Notes under the pieces: model-generated
Database searches by the model: none
Told to the model about the DNA's origin: nothing
What the model saw: the letters and a program-made list of their open reading frames with translations, nothing else
Position numbers and translations under genes: made by a program
Shown here: one piece after another, positions 9,009 through 16,510 of the stretch
How the letters are laid out: each line of letters begins with the position of its first letter
Numbering within the stretch: the first letter of the stretch is position 1
Assembly (NCBI RefSeq): GCF_028285715.1
Contig: NZ_JANQOO010000035.1
Span: 186,001-250,000, forward strand
Direction: 5' to 3'
Origin: Ulvibacterium sp.
GTDB taxonomy: Bacteria > Bacteroidota > Bacteroidia > Flavobacteriales > Flavobacteriaceae
Length of the DNA: 64,000 nucleotides

Positions 9009-10340
9009 ATGAAGTATTGGAGCAAATTAATAGGGGTAGGATTGTTAATCGGAATTGTTCTGGCAGGTATCCAAATAGGAATTGACCTACTTGCCGGAAC
9101 ACCGCTTTTTTTTGACCGAACACTTTTTAAGGAAGTTGGGTACAACCTGCTCTTTGCGATTGTACTTACTTTAATAAACGGTGCTTTTTTTGATTATCTA
9201 AATTACCGCGTGGTTTGGAAAAAGTACGCAAAATATAGATTGGCCATTGGGGCCACAGGCGGTGTAGTACTCACCATGATGGGTATTTTCGGAATGAGAG
9301 TACTTATTTTTACTGTTTTTGAAGGTAAGGATTGGATTGATTTTATTGCAGAGGAAAAGGCCATTTATTATGCAATATCCCTGTTGATAACCATAGTAAT
9401 CTCGGTTTTTTTTCATGCCATTTATTTCTACAAGGCATTACAGGAAAAGAAAGTCAAGGAACAAAAGGTAATTGCAGGGACGGCATCGGCCAAATTTGAT
9501 GCACTAAAGAACCAATTGGACCCCCATTTTTTGTTCAATAGCTTAAATGTACTGACCAGTTTAATTGAGGAAGACCCCGACCAAGCCCAGAAATTCACTA
9601 CTTCCCTTTCCAAGGTCTATCGCTATGTGTTGGAACAAAAAAACAAGGATTTGGTTTCCATTGATGAAGAGCTGCAATTTGCCAAGACCTATGTACGGCT
9701 CTTAAAAATGCGCTTTGAGGATAGCATTGTTTTTGATATTCCGGATAGTGCACATGATCCCGAGGCAAAAATCGTACCCCTATCGTTGCAATTATTGTTG
9801 GAAAATGCCGTAAAGCACAATGTAGTTACAGCTTCGAGGCCATTGCACATAAAGGTGCATGAAAAAGATAATAAACTGGTTGTTAGCAATAACTTGCAAG
9901 AGAAACAGGTGGTGAAAAAGAGCAGCGGTGTGGGATTGCGCAATATTCAACAGAGATACGGTATACTTACGGATAGGGAAGTGGCTATTCAGAAATCGGC
10001 TTCTGACTTTAGCGTAAGCCTACCCATGTTGACCAGACAGGTCTCCGTTATGAATACCCAAAAAGGCTATATTGAGGACAAGAGATACAAAAAGGCAAAG
10101 GAAAAAGTGGATGCTATCAAAGGTTTCTATGGCAATCTTATATCGTATTGCATAGTACTTCCCTTTTTAGCGTATCTCAATTATCGGACCTCGGATTTTC
10201 CTTGGGTAGTTTTTCCCTTTGTCTTTTGGGGATTGGGAGTTATTGGTCATGGGATGGAGGCGTATGGATATAATCCCATTTGGGGGAAACGCTGGGAGGA
10301 GAAAAAGATGCGCAAATTTATGGAGGATGAGAATTTTTAA
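9009..10340 (+). CDS. LytS/YehU-type sensor histidine kinase with C-terminal 2TM domain
   Basis: A 443-residue membrane kinase. The N-terminus has about four hydrophobic segments (residues 8-30, 40-60, 77-100, 115-138). The His_kinase core contains LDPHFLFNSLN with the predicted phospho-acceptor His173. The HATPase part has the N-box ENAVKHN and the glycine-rich SSGVGLRNIQQRYG (residues about 240-345). It then continues into a 2TM domain (residues about 350-443): YKKAKEKVDAIKGFYGNL, two membrane segments, and GYNPIWGKRWEEKKMRKFM. A kinase core lying between two membrane regions is unusual. Its expected partner is the LytTR regulator at 11609 in the same cluster. Confidence 0.9.
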   Translation: MKYWSKLIGVGLLIGIVLAGIQIGIDLLAGTPLFFDRTLFKEVGYNLLFAIVLTLINGAFFDYLNYRVVWKKYAKYRLAIGATGGVVLTMMGIFGMRVLIFTVFEGKDWIDFIAEEKAIYYAISLLITIVISVFFHAIYFYKALQEKKVKEQKVIAGTASAKFDALKNQLDPHFLFNSLNVLTSLIEEDPDQAQKFTTSLSKVYRYVLEQKNKDLVSIDEELQFAKTYVRLLKMRFEDSIVFDIPDSAHDPEAKIVPLSLQLLLENAVKHNVVTASRPLHIKVHEKDNKLVVSNNLQEKQVVKKSSGVGLRNIQQRYGILTDREVAIQKSASDFSVSLPMLTRQVSVMNTQKGYIEDKRYKKAKEKVDAIKGFYGNLISYCIVLPFLAYLNYRTSDFPWVVFPFVFWGLGVIGHGMEAYGYNPIWGKRWEEKKMRKFMEDENF

Positions 10341-10514
10341 TTTAGGTTCCGTGCCATATGCCCGTTTAATTTAAGCCAGTGATATCTTCAATCTTTAGAT
10401 GTCCAGATAAGCGCAAAACCCAATTCGTCCTGAAAAAAATACAATTCGGAAAACAAAATCTGGAAAAGTAAAGCGATTACCGGAAATTTGTTTCAACTAA
10501 AAAATCAAACCAGT

Positions 10515-10817
10515 ATGGAAAATATGGACAAAGAGAATAAGTACCTTAAAGCTAAGGAAAAGGTAGAGGAAATTAAGAAGTTCTACACCAGTTTAGTCTC
10601 CTATGTCATAGTAATCAGCCTTTTGGCCGCCATAAACTACTACTTGGACCAGTGGCGCTATATGTGGTTTTTATGGGCTGCGTTCGGCTGGGGCATAGGA
10701 CTTATCTTTCAGGCGGCCAAAACTTTTGGTTTAAATCCCTTTTTTGGAAGAGATTGGGAAGAACGGAAAATAAAGGAATTTATGAAGGAAGATGAGAATA
10801 AACAACGTTGGGAGTAA
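10515..10817 (+). CDS. 2TM domain protein (first free-standing copy)
   Basis: A 100-residue protein that is essentially a lone 2TM domain: KAKEKVEEIKKFYTSL, two hydrophobic segments (about residues 26-42 and 50-68) and the membrane-proximal motif NPFFGRDWEERKIKEFMKE. The longer frame begins at 10488, but the ATG at 10515 matches the start of the homologous unit (MENMDKENKYLK). It lies 174 bp after the kinase gene. It is clearly paralogous to the C-terminal domain of that kinase, which suggests interaction or competition with it. Biochemical function is unknown. Confidence 0.82.
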   Translation: MENMDKENKYLKAKEKVEEIKKFYTSLVSYVIVISLLAAINYYLDQWRYMWFLWAAFGWGIGLIFQAAKTFGLNPFFGRDWEERKIKEFMKEDENKQRWE

Positions 10818-10865
10818 CCTCAAATTAATTGAGGAAAACAAATATAAACCTGTTAACAAATTAGA

Positions 10866-11195
10866 ATGGACACAAAATATTTAGATAGACAAATAAGGGC
10901 TAAAAAGAAGATAGAAGACTTAAAGGGATTTTATTGGCATTTGGCCTCCTATGTAGCAGTAAATCTTTTTATTAGTACCGTAAAGGTTATTGGTGACATG
11001 GGTGACGGAGAGACTTTTTTGGAGGCTTTTTGGAATTTTGGCACTTTCGCAGTTTGGTTTTTCTGGGGCATTGGACTGGCTTTCCATGCTATGAAAGTAT
11101 TTTCATATAATCCGTTTTTCGGCAAGGAATGGGAGGAAAGACAAATACAAAAGTATATGGAGGAAGATAAAAAGGAAGCTGAAAAGTATAGATGA
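10866..11195 (+). CDS. 2TM domain protein (second free-standing copy)
   Basis: A 109-residue two-segment membrane protein with the 2TM pattern: RAKKKIEDLKGFYWHLASY, a second helix with FFWGIGLAFHAMKVF, and NPFFGKEWEERQIQKYM. It keeps the His in the GxxxxH position shared with the kinase 2TM domain. It starts 48 bp after the first copy, and its last four bases overlap the start of the third copy (ATGA), so the copies are translationally linked. Function unknown; position indicates a part of the kinase/LytTR system. Confidence 0.85.
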   Translation: MDTKYLDRQIRAKKKIEDLKGFYWHLASYVAVNLFISTVKVIGDMGDGETFLEAFWNFGTFAVWFFWGIGLAFHAMKVFSYNPFFGKEWEERQIQKYMEEDKKEAEKYR

Positions 11196-11578
11196 ATCTT
11201 AAAGTTAAAACGATGACAATATACCCTTCGGAAAGATTTACCAAGGCAAAAAAGAGAGTAGATAAAATAAAGGGTTTTTATAAACACCTTAGTATTTATA
11301 TCGTAGCCAATATACTACTGTTCATTTTTAAGGGATACGCCCTTAGTTACCTTATTTCACAAGGAATCAAAGATCAAGGCTTCTTGGATTGGTTTACGTT
11401 GAATATTATTTTAACCCCAGTATTGTGGGGATTGGGACTTATTATCCACGGATTTTTGGCTTTTAGGACAGTTCCCTTCTCCCTGAAGAATTTAAAACCA
11501 AAATTCATAGAAGACTGGGAAGAGCGCCAGATTCAAAAATATATGAATGCAGAAGGTGATTCTAAAGAAGAACTGTAA
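11192..11578 (+). CDS. 2TM domain protein (third, diverged copy)
   Basis: A 128-residue protein with RFTKAKKRVDKIKGFYKHL, two membrane segments (roughly residues 36-58 and 70-90) and GLGLIIHGFLAF. It differs from the other copies in lacking the NPFFG loop. Instead it has TVPFSLKNLKPKFIE before the conserved DWEERQIQKYM, an insertion of about six residues. The ATG at 11192 overlaps the previous stop by four bases; an internal ATG at 11213 (MTIYPSERF) is an alternative start. It ends 30 bp before the LytTR gene. Confidence 0.82.
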   Translation: MNLKVKTMTIYPSERFTKAKKRVDKIKGFYKHLSIYIVANILLFIFKGYALSYLISQGIKDQGFLDWFTLNIILTPVLWGLGLIIHGFLAFRTVPFSLKNLKPKFIEDWEERQIQKYMNAEGDSKEEL

Positions 11579-11608
11579 GCGCAAAGAGTAGTAAAGAACA
11601 TTAAAACT

Positions 11609-12364
11609 ATGGAAGTAATCATTATTGAGGATGAAAAGCCGGCGGCAAGAAGACTTTCAAGACTTCTAAAGGAATTGGGTGTAGGAGTATCCATTATGCT
11701 ACATTCTGTGGAAGAGTCCATCCAGTGGTTTCAGGACAATGAGCATCCTGATCTGATTTTTTTGGACATTCAGCTTGCGGATGGGCTTTCTTTCGAGATT
11801 TTTGAGCATGTTGAGGTGCAAAGTGCTATTATTTTTACTACTGCCTATGACGAATACGCCTTACAGGCATTTAAATTGAACAGTATAGACTACTTGTTAA
11901 AGCCTATTGATGATGAAGATTTGGAGCAGGCGGTAAAAAAATTCAGGGCTCTAAAACCGAAGTCGCAAAAACTGACCTTGGATTTTGAGGACATCAAAAA
12001 ATTACTGGCGAACCCTTTGGAACGGGAGTATAAAAAGAGGTTTACAGCGAAGGTGGGACAACATCTTAAAATTATTAATGCTGACGAGGTGGAGTGTTTT
12101 TATAGTGAAAACAAAGGAACCTATGCGGCCACTTCGGACGGTAGGAATTATTTGTTGGAGACTACCTTGGAAAACTTGGAAACGGAATTGGAACCCCAGA
12201 CTTTTTTTCGGGTAAGCCGAAAGTTCTACATTAATATAAAATTTATTCAGGACATTGTTTCCTATACCAACTCACGGCTAAAAATCAAATTGAACCGATA
12301 TCAAGGACAGGAAATCATAGTAAGTAGAGAAAGGGTTAAAGACTTCAAGTTATGGTTGGAGTAA
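11609..12364 (+). CDS. LytTR-family response regulator
   Basis: A 251-residue regulator. The receiver domain (residues 1-117) has the acidic pocket EDE at 7-9, phospho-acceptor Asp53 in LIFLDIQLADG, Thr/Ala in FTTAYDEYA and the Lys in YLLKPID. The LytTR DNA-binding domain follows (residues about 145-247), with AKVGQHLKII, FFRVSRKFYIN and IVSRERVKDFKLWLE. LytTR proteins bind direct repeats upstream of their targets. As last gene of the cluster it is the expected acceptor for the phosphate from the 9009 kinase. An AT-rich stretch of 78 bp separates it from the convergent gene. Confidence 0.93.
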   Translation: MEVIIIEDEKPAARRLSRLLKELGVGVSIMLHSVEESIQWFQDNEHPDLIFLDIQLADGLSFEIFEHVEVQSAIIFTTAYDEYALQAFKLNSIDYLLKPIDDEDLEQAVKKFRALKPKSQKLTLDFEDIKKLLANPLEREYKKRFTAKVGQHLKIINADEVECFYSENKGTYAATSDGRNYLLETTLENLETELEPQTFFRVSRKFYINIKFIQDIVSYTNSRLKIKLNRYQGQEIIVSRERVKDFKLWLE

Positions 12365-12442
12365 AATGTTTTAAATTTTTGAAAATAAGAATTTTAAAAC
12401 AAAATATAGATTTTTCTTATAGGACCAAATCCATGAAATTCA

Positions 12443-13633
12443 TTACTTTTTTTCTACTCTGTTCTCGTCAAAGGAGGAAGGCAATAATTTTGGAATCAGT
12501 TTAATAAAAATTGGTAATAAAACGGCCCCACCGGGTAACATAAAAATAGCCAGCGAAGGTATGCTCTTAAAAATATCCAACAACTGATTTTGTACTTTTT
12601 TCTTCTCTTCCGGGCTTAACTCGCGGGTAGTGGATTTGGACAATAGATATACAAGTTCCTTACTTTCCGAAAGTTCTTTTTGAAGCCGTTTGCTATTACG
12701 TAAAATAAGTCTATCTACAATTTTGGACATGCTGTCATAAAACTGTACAGCCAAATTGTTATCCTTTAGAACAGGTATTTTTTTTGCGTTATCATCAAAA
12801 AATTGGGCCACATCCTCTAAAGATTGGTTTATCTGATGCTCTTCTATTCCCATGTCCTTTCCAATTCCAAAAATGAAATCGGATTCCTTGTAATCCAAGG
12901 ATTGATCTTCCCAAACCGTCAGGCATGCGACGTCCAAAAAATATTGGTTTTCGAATCGGGAAAAATGATGCATTAGCTTCTCCCGATAGGATCCATCAAA
13001 TTTCTGGTGTTCTTCATCAATAAAAGTTAGTGATGATGCAAAAAGCTGTGCCAATTTTTCATCCTTTGCGTTTCTTTCCTTGGAATTAAGGGTATGATAG
13101 GTAAGATTAATGGTGATATACTCCAGGTTCTGGGCATATTCCCGTATCTCCTCCTTATTTTCCAGATATTGTTTAAAGGTCAGGACATCAATGAACAAGA
13201 GGGAATTGGTTATTATACTATTAAACGTCTTGCTGATTAGGTTATCCTCAAGATATATTCTGGAATCTAGAAGCTTTTCCAATTGGGACGATGTCTTCTT
13301 CCCTGTGACGATTTTATTGAAAAATGATATTCGACCGACATCCAAAACCTTATAAAAACCAAAAATACAATCCGTAAAGGCCTTGAAATCCGAGTTGGGT
13401 TTCCTTAAATGATACGTAAAGTATAGTGCGGCCAAAAGGTTTATTTTGGCATTTTCATCCTCGGAAAGAATATGTTCAAGTTTCCCTAAGGGTATGGTAC
13501 TAACATTGATGCCATAGATAAACCCAGTTTTTTTCATCTCCAGATAAAGGGCATGGAAATCTTCGGGGTACCAATACCTATCCTCAATGAGATAACCGAA
13601 TTTTTGTATCCAGCCGGATGCGGATGGGTTCAT
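12443..13633 (-). CDS. LETM1-related biofilm-associated-type protein
   Basis: A 396-residue protein, mostly helical and soluble except near the C-terminus. There a segment of about 45 residues, including SIPSLAIFMLPGGAVLLPI and then LLPSSFDEN, matches the LETM1 ribosome-binding-like motif. Flavobacteria encode one such protein, annotated as LETM1-related biofilm-associated protein. The start MNPSASGWIQKFGYLIED is typical of that group. The molecular role is not established; in mitochondria LETM1 acts in ion exchange and ribosome contact, which may not transfer. It stands alone, convergent with the LytTR gene. Confidence 0.8.
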   Translation of the reverse strand: MNPSASGWIQKFGYLIEDRYWYPEDFHALYLEMKKTGFIYGINVSTIPLGKLEHILSEDENAKINLLAALYFTYHLRKPNSDFKAFTDCIFGFYKVLDVGRISFFNKIVTGKKTSSQLEKLLDSRIYLEDNLISKTFNSIITNSLLFIDVLTFKQYLENKEEIREYAQNLEYITINLTYHTLNSKERNAKDEKLAQLFASSLTFIDEEHQKFDGSYREKLMHHFSRFENQYFLDVACLTVWEDQSLDYKESDFIFGIGKDMGIEEHQINQSLEDVAQFFDDNAKKIPVLKDNNLAVQFYDSMSKIVDRLILRNSKRLQKELSESKELVYLLSKSTTRELSPEEKKKVQNQLLDIFKSIPSLAIFMLPGGAVLLPIFIKLIPKLLPSSFDENRVEKK

Positions 13634-14081
13634 GGACAGGCACTTTTAGACCCCCAAATTAAAGGAAAATATAAGACTTTTTCATGCATTGCATTTTGGA
13701 TTCAAGTTTTCCGGATCAGAGGGGCTACTAAGTGATTATGATTTTATTAACCATTTTGTAGGAATTTAAGATTGAATTTACTATGTTTATCCTCCAAATT
13801 TTAGAAAATGCATTTCTGGAAGCCCCAAGCCGTACAGAATGTACATAGATAACTAACCTATTTAATCCGATTGTTATGGAATACCTCCTCTTCTTTGTTT
13901 GGATTACAATTATGTTTATTTTGGTGTATAGAATGGTGATTGCGCATAAGTCATTGCGCAAGATTCTTAAACCTAACGAGTAACTTTTTTATAGGACAGT
14001 AATTTGGGCTATCGAAAGTTTTGCCTAACATTTTAAGGTGATCCCTGTTGCTGGCAACTTCAAACGGGATGAAGGAAATCC
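13634..14081. other. intergenic region between divergent/convergent neighbours
   Basis: This 448 bp stretch is AT-rich and holds no larger gene on either strand. The only candidate is the 35-residue frame at 13876. The promoter of the LETM1-related gene should lie at its left end on the minus strand, but no clean -33/-7 pair was found. Confidence 0.5.
13876..13983 (+). CDS. possible 35-residue single-pass membrane protein
   Basis: A short open frame starting with ATG, with one strongly hydrophobic segment (residues 3-20, MEYLLFFVWITIMFILVY) followed by a basic tail (HKSLRKILKPNE). This layout is typical of small inner-membrane proteins. No ribosome-binding site or promoter is evident and I cannot recall a homolog, so this is a weak call. 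It lies alone in the 448 bp between the LETM1-related and DUF547 genes. Confidence 0.3.
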   Translation: MEYLLFFVWITIMFILVYRMVIAHKSLRKILKPNE

Positions 14082-14870
14082 TTAAAGGTGTGTCCAATTA
14101 TCCAAATCCAAGGTCCAGTCGTAATTCTTGTAGGAAATATCGATATCTTGGGTGTTAGGAATAACCTCAAATTCCTTCAATATCTTCTTGATGCCGTTTT
14201 TACCGCCAAAATCACCCCGGAACCAATTAAAAAGAGAGGTTACGGCAACTTCATTTTTCTCCGGATAATACTCTGAATTTTGTTTTAGGAACAACGCAGT
14301 ACCTGTGTTCAATTGAGATTCCAGTGTTTCTGGATGATAAATGGCCACCGGGGGACAATCCTTGGCCCCGCAGTTCAATGCAAAATGCACACGGTAATCC
14401 CGCTTGTTGATTCGAAGTTTTCGTTCATATGTATTCGGGAACCATCTTCGGATGCGTCCTTGACCCAAGGCCCATTGTGACTTCCGGATGATACCATGTT
14501 CTATTTTTTCAAATGAAAACCGCTCTCCGGCAATAGGTATTTGTTCTTTTTTGAAAAAGGTGCTTTTATCATTGTACGCTTCTGGATCCTCCTTTAGTAT
14601 TACTAGAATGTAGGCGTTATAGACATTTATCCAAAAAGCCAGCCTATGTGCGTCGGTAATCAATGAATTGGTCAATTCTTCCAAAGTGAGATTCGCAATT
14701 CTGTCCCGTATTATCTTCGTGTCCCTGCCATCCTTTACGTTCTGGAGAAAATCTTCGGAAAGCATATTGAGATTAGTTGTTTTTATTACGGCGTTTTCAA
14801 AATTGGCCCTGTGTATCGTACAGCCACTAAGCAATACAAAAAAGAAAAGTGAGAAAATCTTTTGCCTCAT
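14082..14870 (-). CDS. DUF547 lipoprotein
   Basis: A 262-residue protein of the DUF547 family. The family core is visible as AFWINVYNAYILVIL, RVHFALNCGAKDCPPVA and an LFNWFRGDFGG block in the second half. The ATG at 14870 gives a lipoprotein signal (MRQKIFSLFFFVLLSGC), while the frame is open to 14894. Predicted location is the outer membrane or periplasm. The family has a conserved Cys/His/Asn set suggestive of a papain-like or transglutaminase-like enzyme, but no activity is established. Confidence 0.85.
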   Translation of the reverse strand: MRQKIFSLFFFVLLSGCTIHRANFENAVIKTTNLNMLSEDFLQNVKDGRDTKIIRDRIANLTLEELTNSLITDAHRLAFWINVYNAYILVILKEDPEAYNDKSTFFKKEQIPIAGERFSFEKIEHGIIRKSQWALGQGRIRRWFPNTYERKLRINKRDYRVHFALNCGAKDCPPVAIYHPETLESQLNTGTALFLKQNSEYYPEKNEVAVTSLFNWFRGDFGGKNGIKKILKEFEVIPNTQDIDISYKNYDWTLDLDNWTHL

Positions 14871-15150
14871 AAGTATACTTTGAACACACAACAAACTGTT
14901 ACTTGCTGAACGGTTTTTAGGTCGAAAAATGTACTAGTTGCTTTCATCGATGCACCTAAAAATTTGATTTAACCTGGTTATTGCCTTTCATTCTGTTGCT
15001 AAGCCATGGCAACTTTTTCAAAGGTTACAGATATCAAGGGAGCGTACTTGGTTATAGAATTACCATCAAAGCTTCTAAACATCCACACTTTTTCTTCATG
15101 TTATAAAGAAGTCCGCTTGGAGCAGGGTGGGGAGGCGGTTTAAAAAGAAA
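14871..15150. other. intergenic region with a possible 45-codon frame
   Basis: This stretch separates DUF547 and YceI. The only thing of note is a plus-strand frame at 15006-15143 (begins MATFSKVTDIKGAYLVIEL, 45 residues) that ends 7 bp before the stem-loop at 15151. It has no visible ribosome-binding site and no hydrophobic or domain signature, so I do not call it a gene. Confidence 0.4.
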
Positions 15151-15183
15151 GCCCCTGGATTAAAAAATATGTAATCCAGAGGC
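15151..15183 (-). terminator. stem-loop terminator after the YceI gene
   Basis: Arms 15151-15162 (GCCCCTGGATTA) and 15172-15183 (TAATCCAGAGGC) pair over 12 positions with one mismatch and a 9-base loop. Read on the minus strand the stem is followed by a T-rich run (TTTCTTTTT), as in a Rho-independent terminator. It lies 101 bp beyond the YceI stop. On the plus strand the tail is only TACTTTTA, so it may work weakly that way too. Confidence 0.6.
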
Positions 15184-15284
15184 TACTTTTATACAGTTAT
15201 GGGAGATGGGATAATTTTTAAAATCTTTCCAATGCCCCATAGGAAAATTTAAGGTTCCTTATTTTGGGTATCTACAATTGATTT

Positions 15285-15929
15285 CTATTCAATTTTTTCC
15301 AGTAACACCTGGGCCTGTACGGCAACCTCGCTCCAGGTCTTGCTAATACCGTCCTTGCCTGTATGCAAAGCTTCACAGGCTTTATTTATGGATGCAACGG
15401 CATCCAATGCATCCCAATTTTCAAGATTCATTACTCCCGAAAATGTATAGGCATTTTCGGATGTTTTTTCGGATTCCAAGGGAATATTTTCGGTAGCGCC
15501 GTTCAAGGTCACGTCGATCGAAGGTTTCCCGTCTTCAGATACCTTAAAAACACCTGAAATAAGTGAGGTGTTCTTCATTGCCCCAAAAAAGAATTCGATT
15601 ATTTTGGGATCACGGGTTCCCGTTCCGTCGTTTGTAAACAAGCTACTGATCGGAATGGAAAATGCAGTACCGTTCATGGCATCCATTGCTGTGCTCCCTG
15701 GTTCACTTTCAGTAATGTCTATTTTCAGGAACTTGCCGCCTACAGGCAATTTTTCAGTAGTCTTATAGGCCGTGAAACCCACTTTTGTGGAATCTTTTAC
15801 CAAGTTGAATTTCTCCGAGGAATCGGCCATTGCCTCTTTGGCGTTTTCCTCACTTTCCTTTTTGGCCTCTTTACACTGGTAGGATACTAAAAGTACAAGT
15901 CCAAGAATGGCCAATTTTACTGTTTTCAT
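15285..15929 (-). CDS. YceI-family lipoprotein
   Basis: A 214-residue protein with a lipoprotein-like signal (MKTVKLAILGLVLLVSYQC) and a charged linker rich in Glu/Ala up to about residue 40. The YceI lipocalin-like domain follows: STKVGFTAYKTTEKLPVGG, IPISSLFTNDGTGTRDPKI and FSGVMNLENWDALDAV. YceI proteins bind polyisoprenoids or amphiphiles in a beta-barrel, and some act in stress or acid response. It is monocistronic, with a candidate promoter upstream and a stem-loop downstream. Confidence 0.88.
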   Translation of the reverse strand: MKTVKLAILGLVLLVSYQCKEAKKESEENAKEAMADSSEKFNLVKDSTKVGFTAYKTTEKLPVGGKFLKIDITESEPGSTAMDAMNGTAFSIPISSLFTNDGTGTRDPKIIEFFFGAMKNTSLISGVFKVSEDGKPSIDVTLNGATENIPLESEKTSENAYTFSGVMNLENWDALDAVASINKACEALHTGKDGISKTWSEVAVQAQVLLEKIE

Positions 15930-15986
15930 AGATGTGTTTTTTTGTTTTTATTTCCGCAAAGCGAAAAATTAGTTCGTAGATGGGCC

Positions 15987-16017
15987 TAAAGTTACGCAAT
16001 AAAGAAAGGCATTTCAA
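15987..16017 (-). promoter_or_regulatory. candidate Bacteroidota promoter of the YceI gene
   Basis: On the minus strand, TTG (16015-16017) and TAACTTTA (15987-15994) are separated by 20 bases. This is close to the Bacteroidota consensus TTTG / TAnnTTTG, with a mismatch in the last base. The predicted start site would give a leader of about 50 bases, A-rich just before the ATG. Confidence 0.3.
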
Positions 16018-16024
16018 GCCCTCT

Positions 16025-16510
16025 TTAAAATGATTTTAGGAGATCTGGATTGTTTCTGATACCTCTTTTAAGATTTTCACAGACCAAAATGGATTTATCG
16101 ATCCGTGTCTGCGGGTTTTTATACCCCAAAATCATATAGATAATCCCTCGTTTTTTCCCGGGTGTAAAGGATTCAAATATTTCTTGGGCCTCGAAATCAC
16201 TTTGTAATACAGCTTCCAATTCTTCCGGCATTTCAACTCCATATTTAGAGGTGTCCTCAAAGAACTGCAACTGAAAATAGTCGTTGGGAAAGACACCTAA
16301 TTCCTTTTGATACCGCTTGCCGAACATCATATAATGCCTTCCGTTCCTTTTTTGAATGGCTCCATGAAATGTCAATTCCTTTCCATTGAAAGTAGCCTTT
16401 GCCCGTACCCTTTTCAGGTTTTTTTCCAAAAACGGAAAAACGATATCTTCAGGCAGCAACAAGGAATGATGATTTCCTGTAATCGCGATTTCAAATACGT
16501 TGCTTTGCAT
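16025..16510 (-). CDS. DUF1905/YdeI-OmpD-associated family protein
   Basis: A 161-residue protein combining a small DUF1905 beta-barrel (residues about 3-95, with RVRAKATFNGKELTFHGAI and GRHYMMFGKRYQKELG) and a C-terminal YdeI-type helical part (EELEAVLQSDFEAQEIFE, GKKRGIIYMI, RIDKSILVCENL). The family has been linked to bacteriocin and antibiotic resistance, but its mechanism is unknown. The frame is open to 16570; the ATG at 16510 fits the domain start and overlaps the stop of the upstream hydrolase-OsmC gene by one base (TAATG), implying coupling. Confidence 0.82.
   Translation of the reverse strand: MQSNVFEIAITGNHHSLLLPEDIVFPFLEKNLKRVRAKATFNGKELTFHGAIQKRNGRHYMMFGKRYQKELGVFPNDYFQLQFFEDTSKYGVEMPEELEAVLQSDFEAQEIFESFTPGKKRGIIYMILGYKNPQTRIDKSILVCENLKRGIRNNPDLLKSF

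Noticed and set aside
12367-12400. AT-rich inverted repeat (GTTTTAAA / TTTTAAAAC) between convergent LytTR and LETM1-related genes
   Set aside because: The stem is only A/T with mismatches; too weak to call a terminator, although a terminator is expected here.
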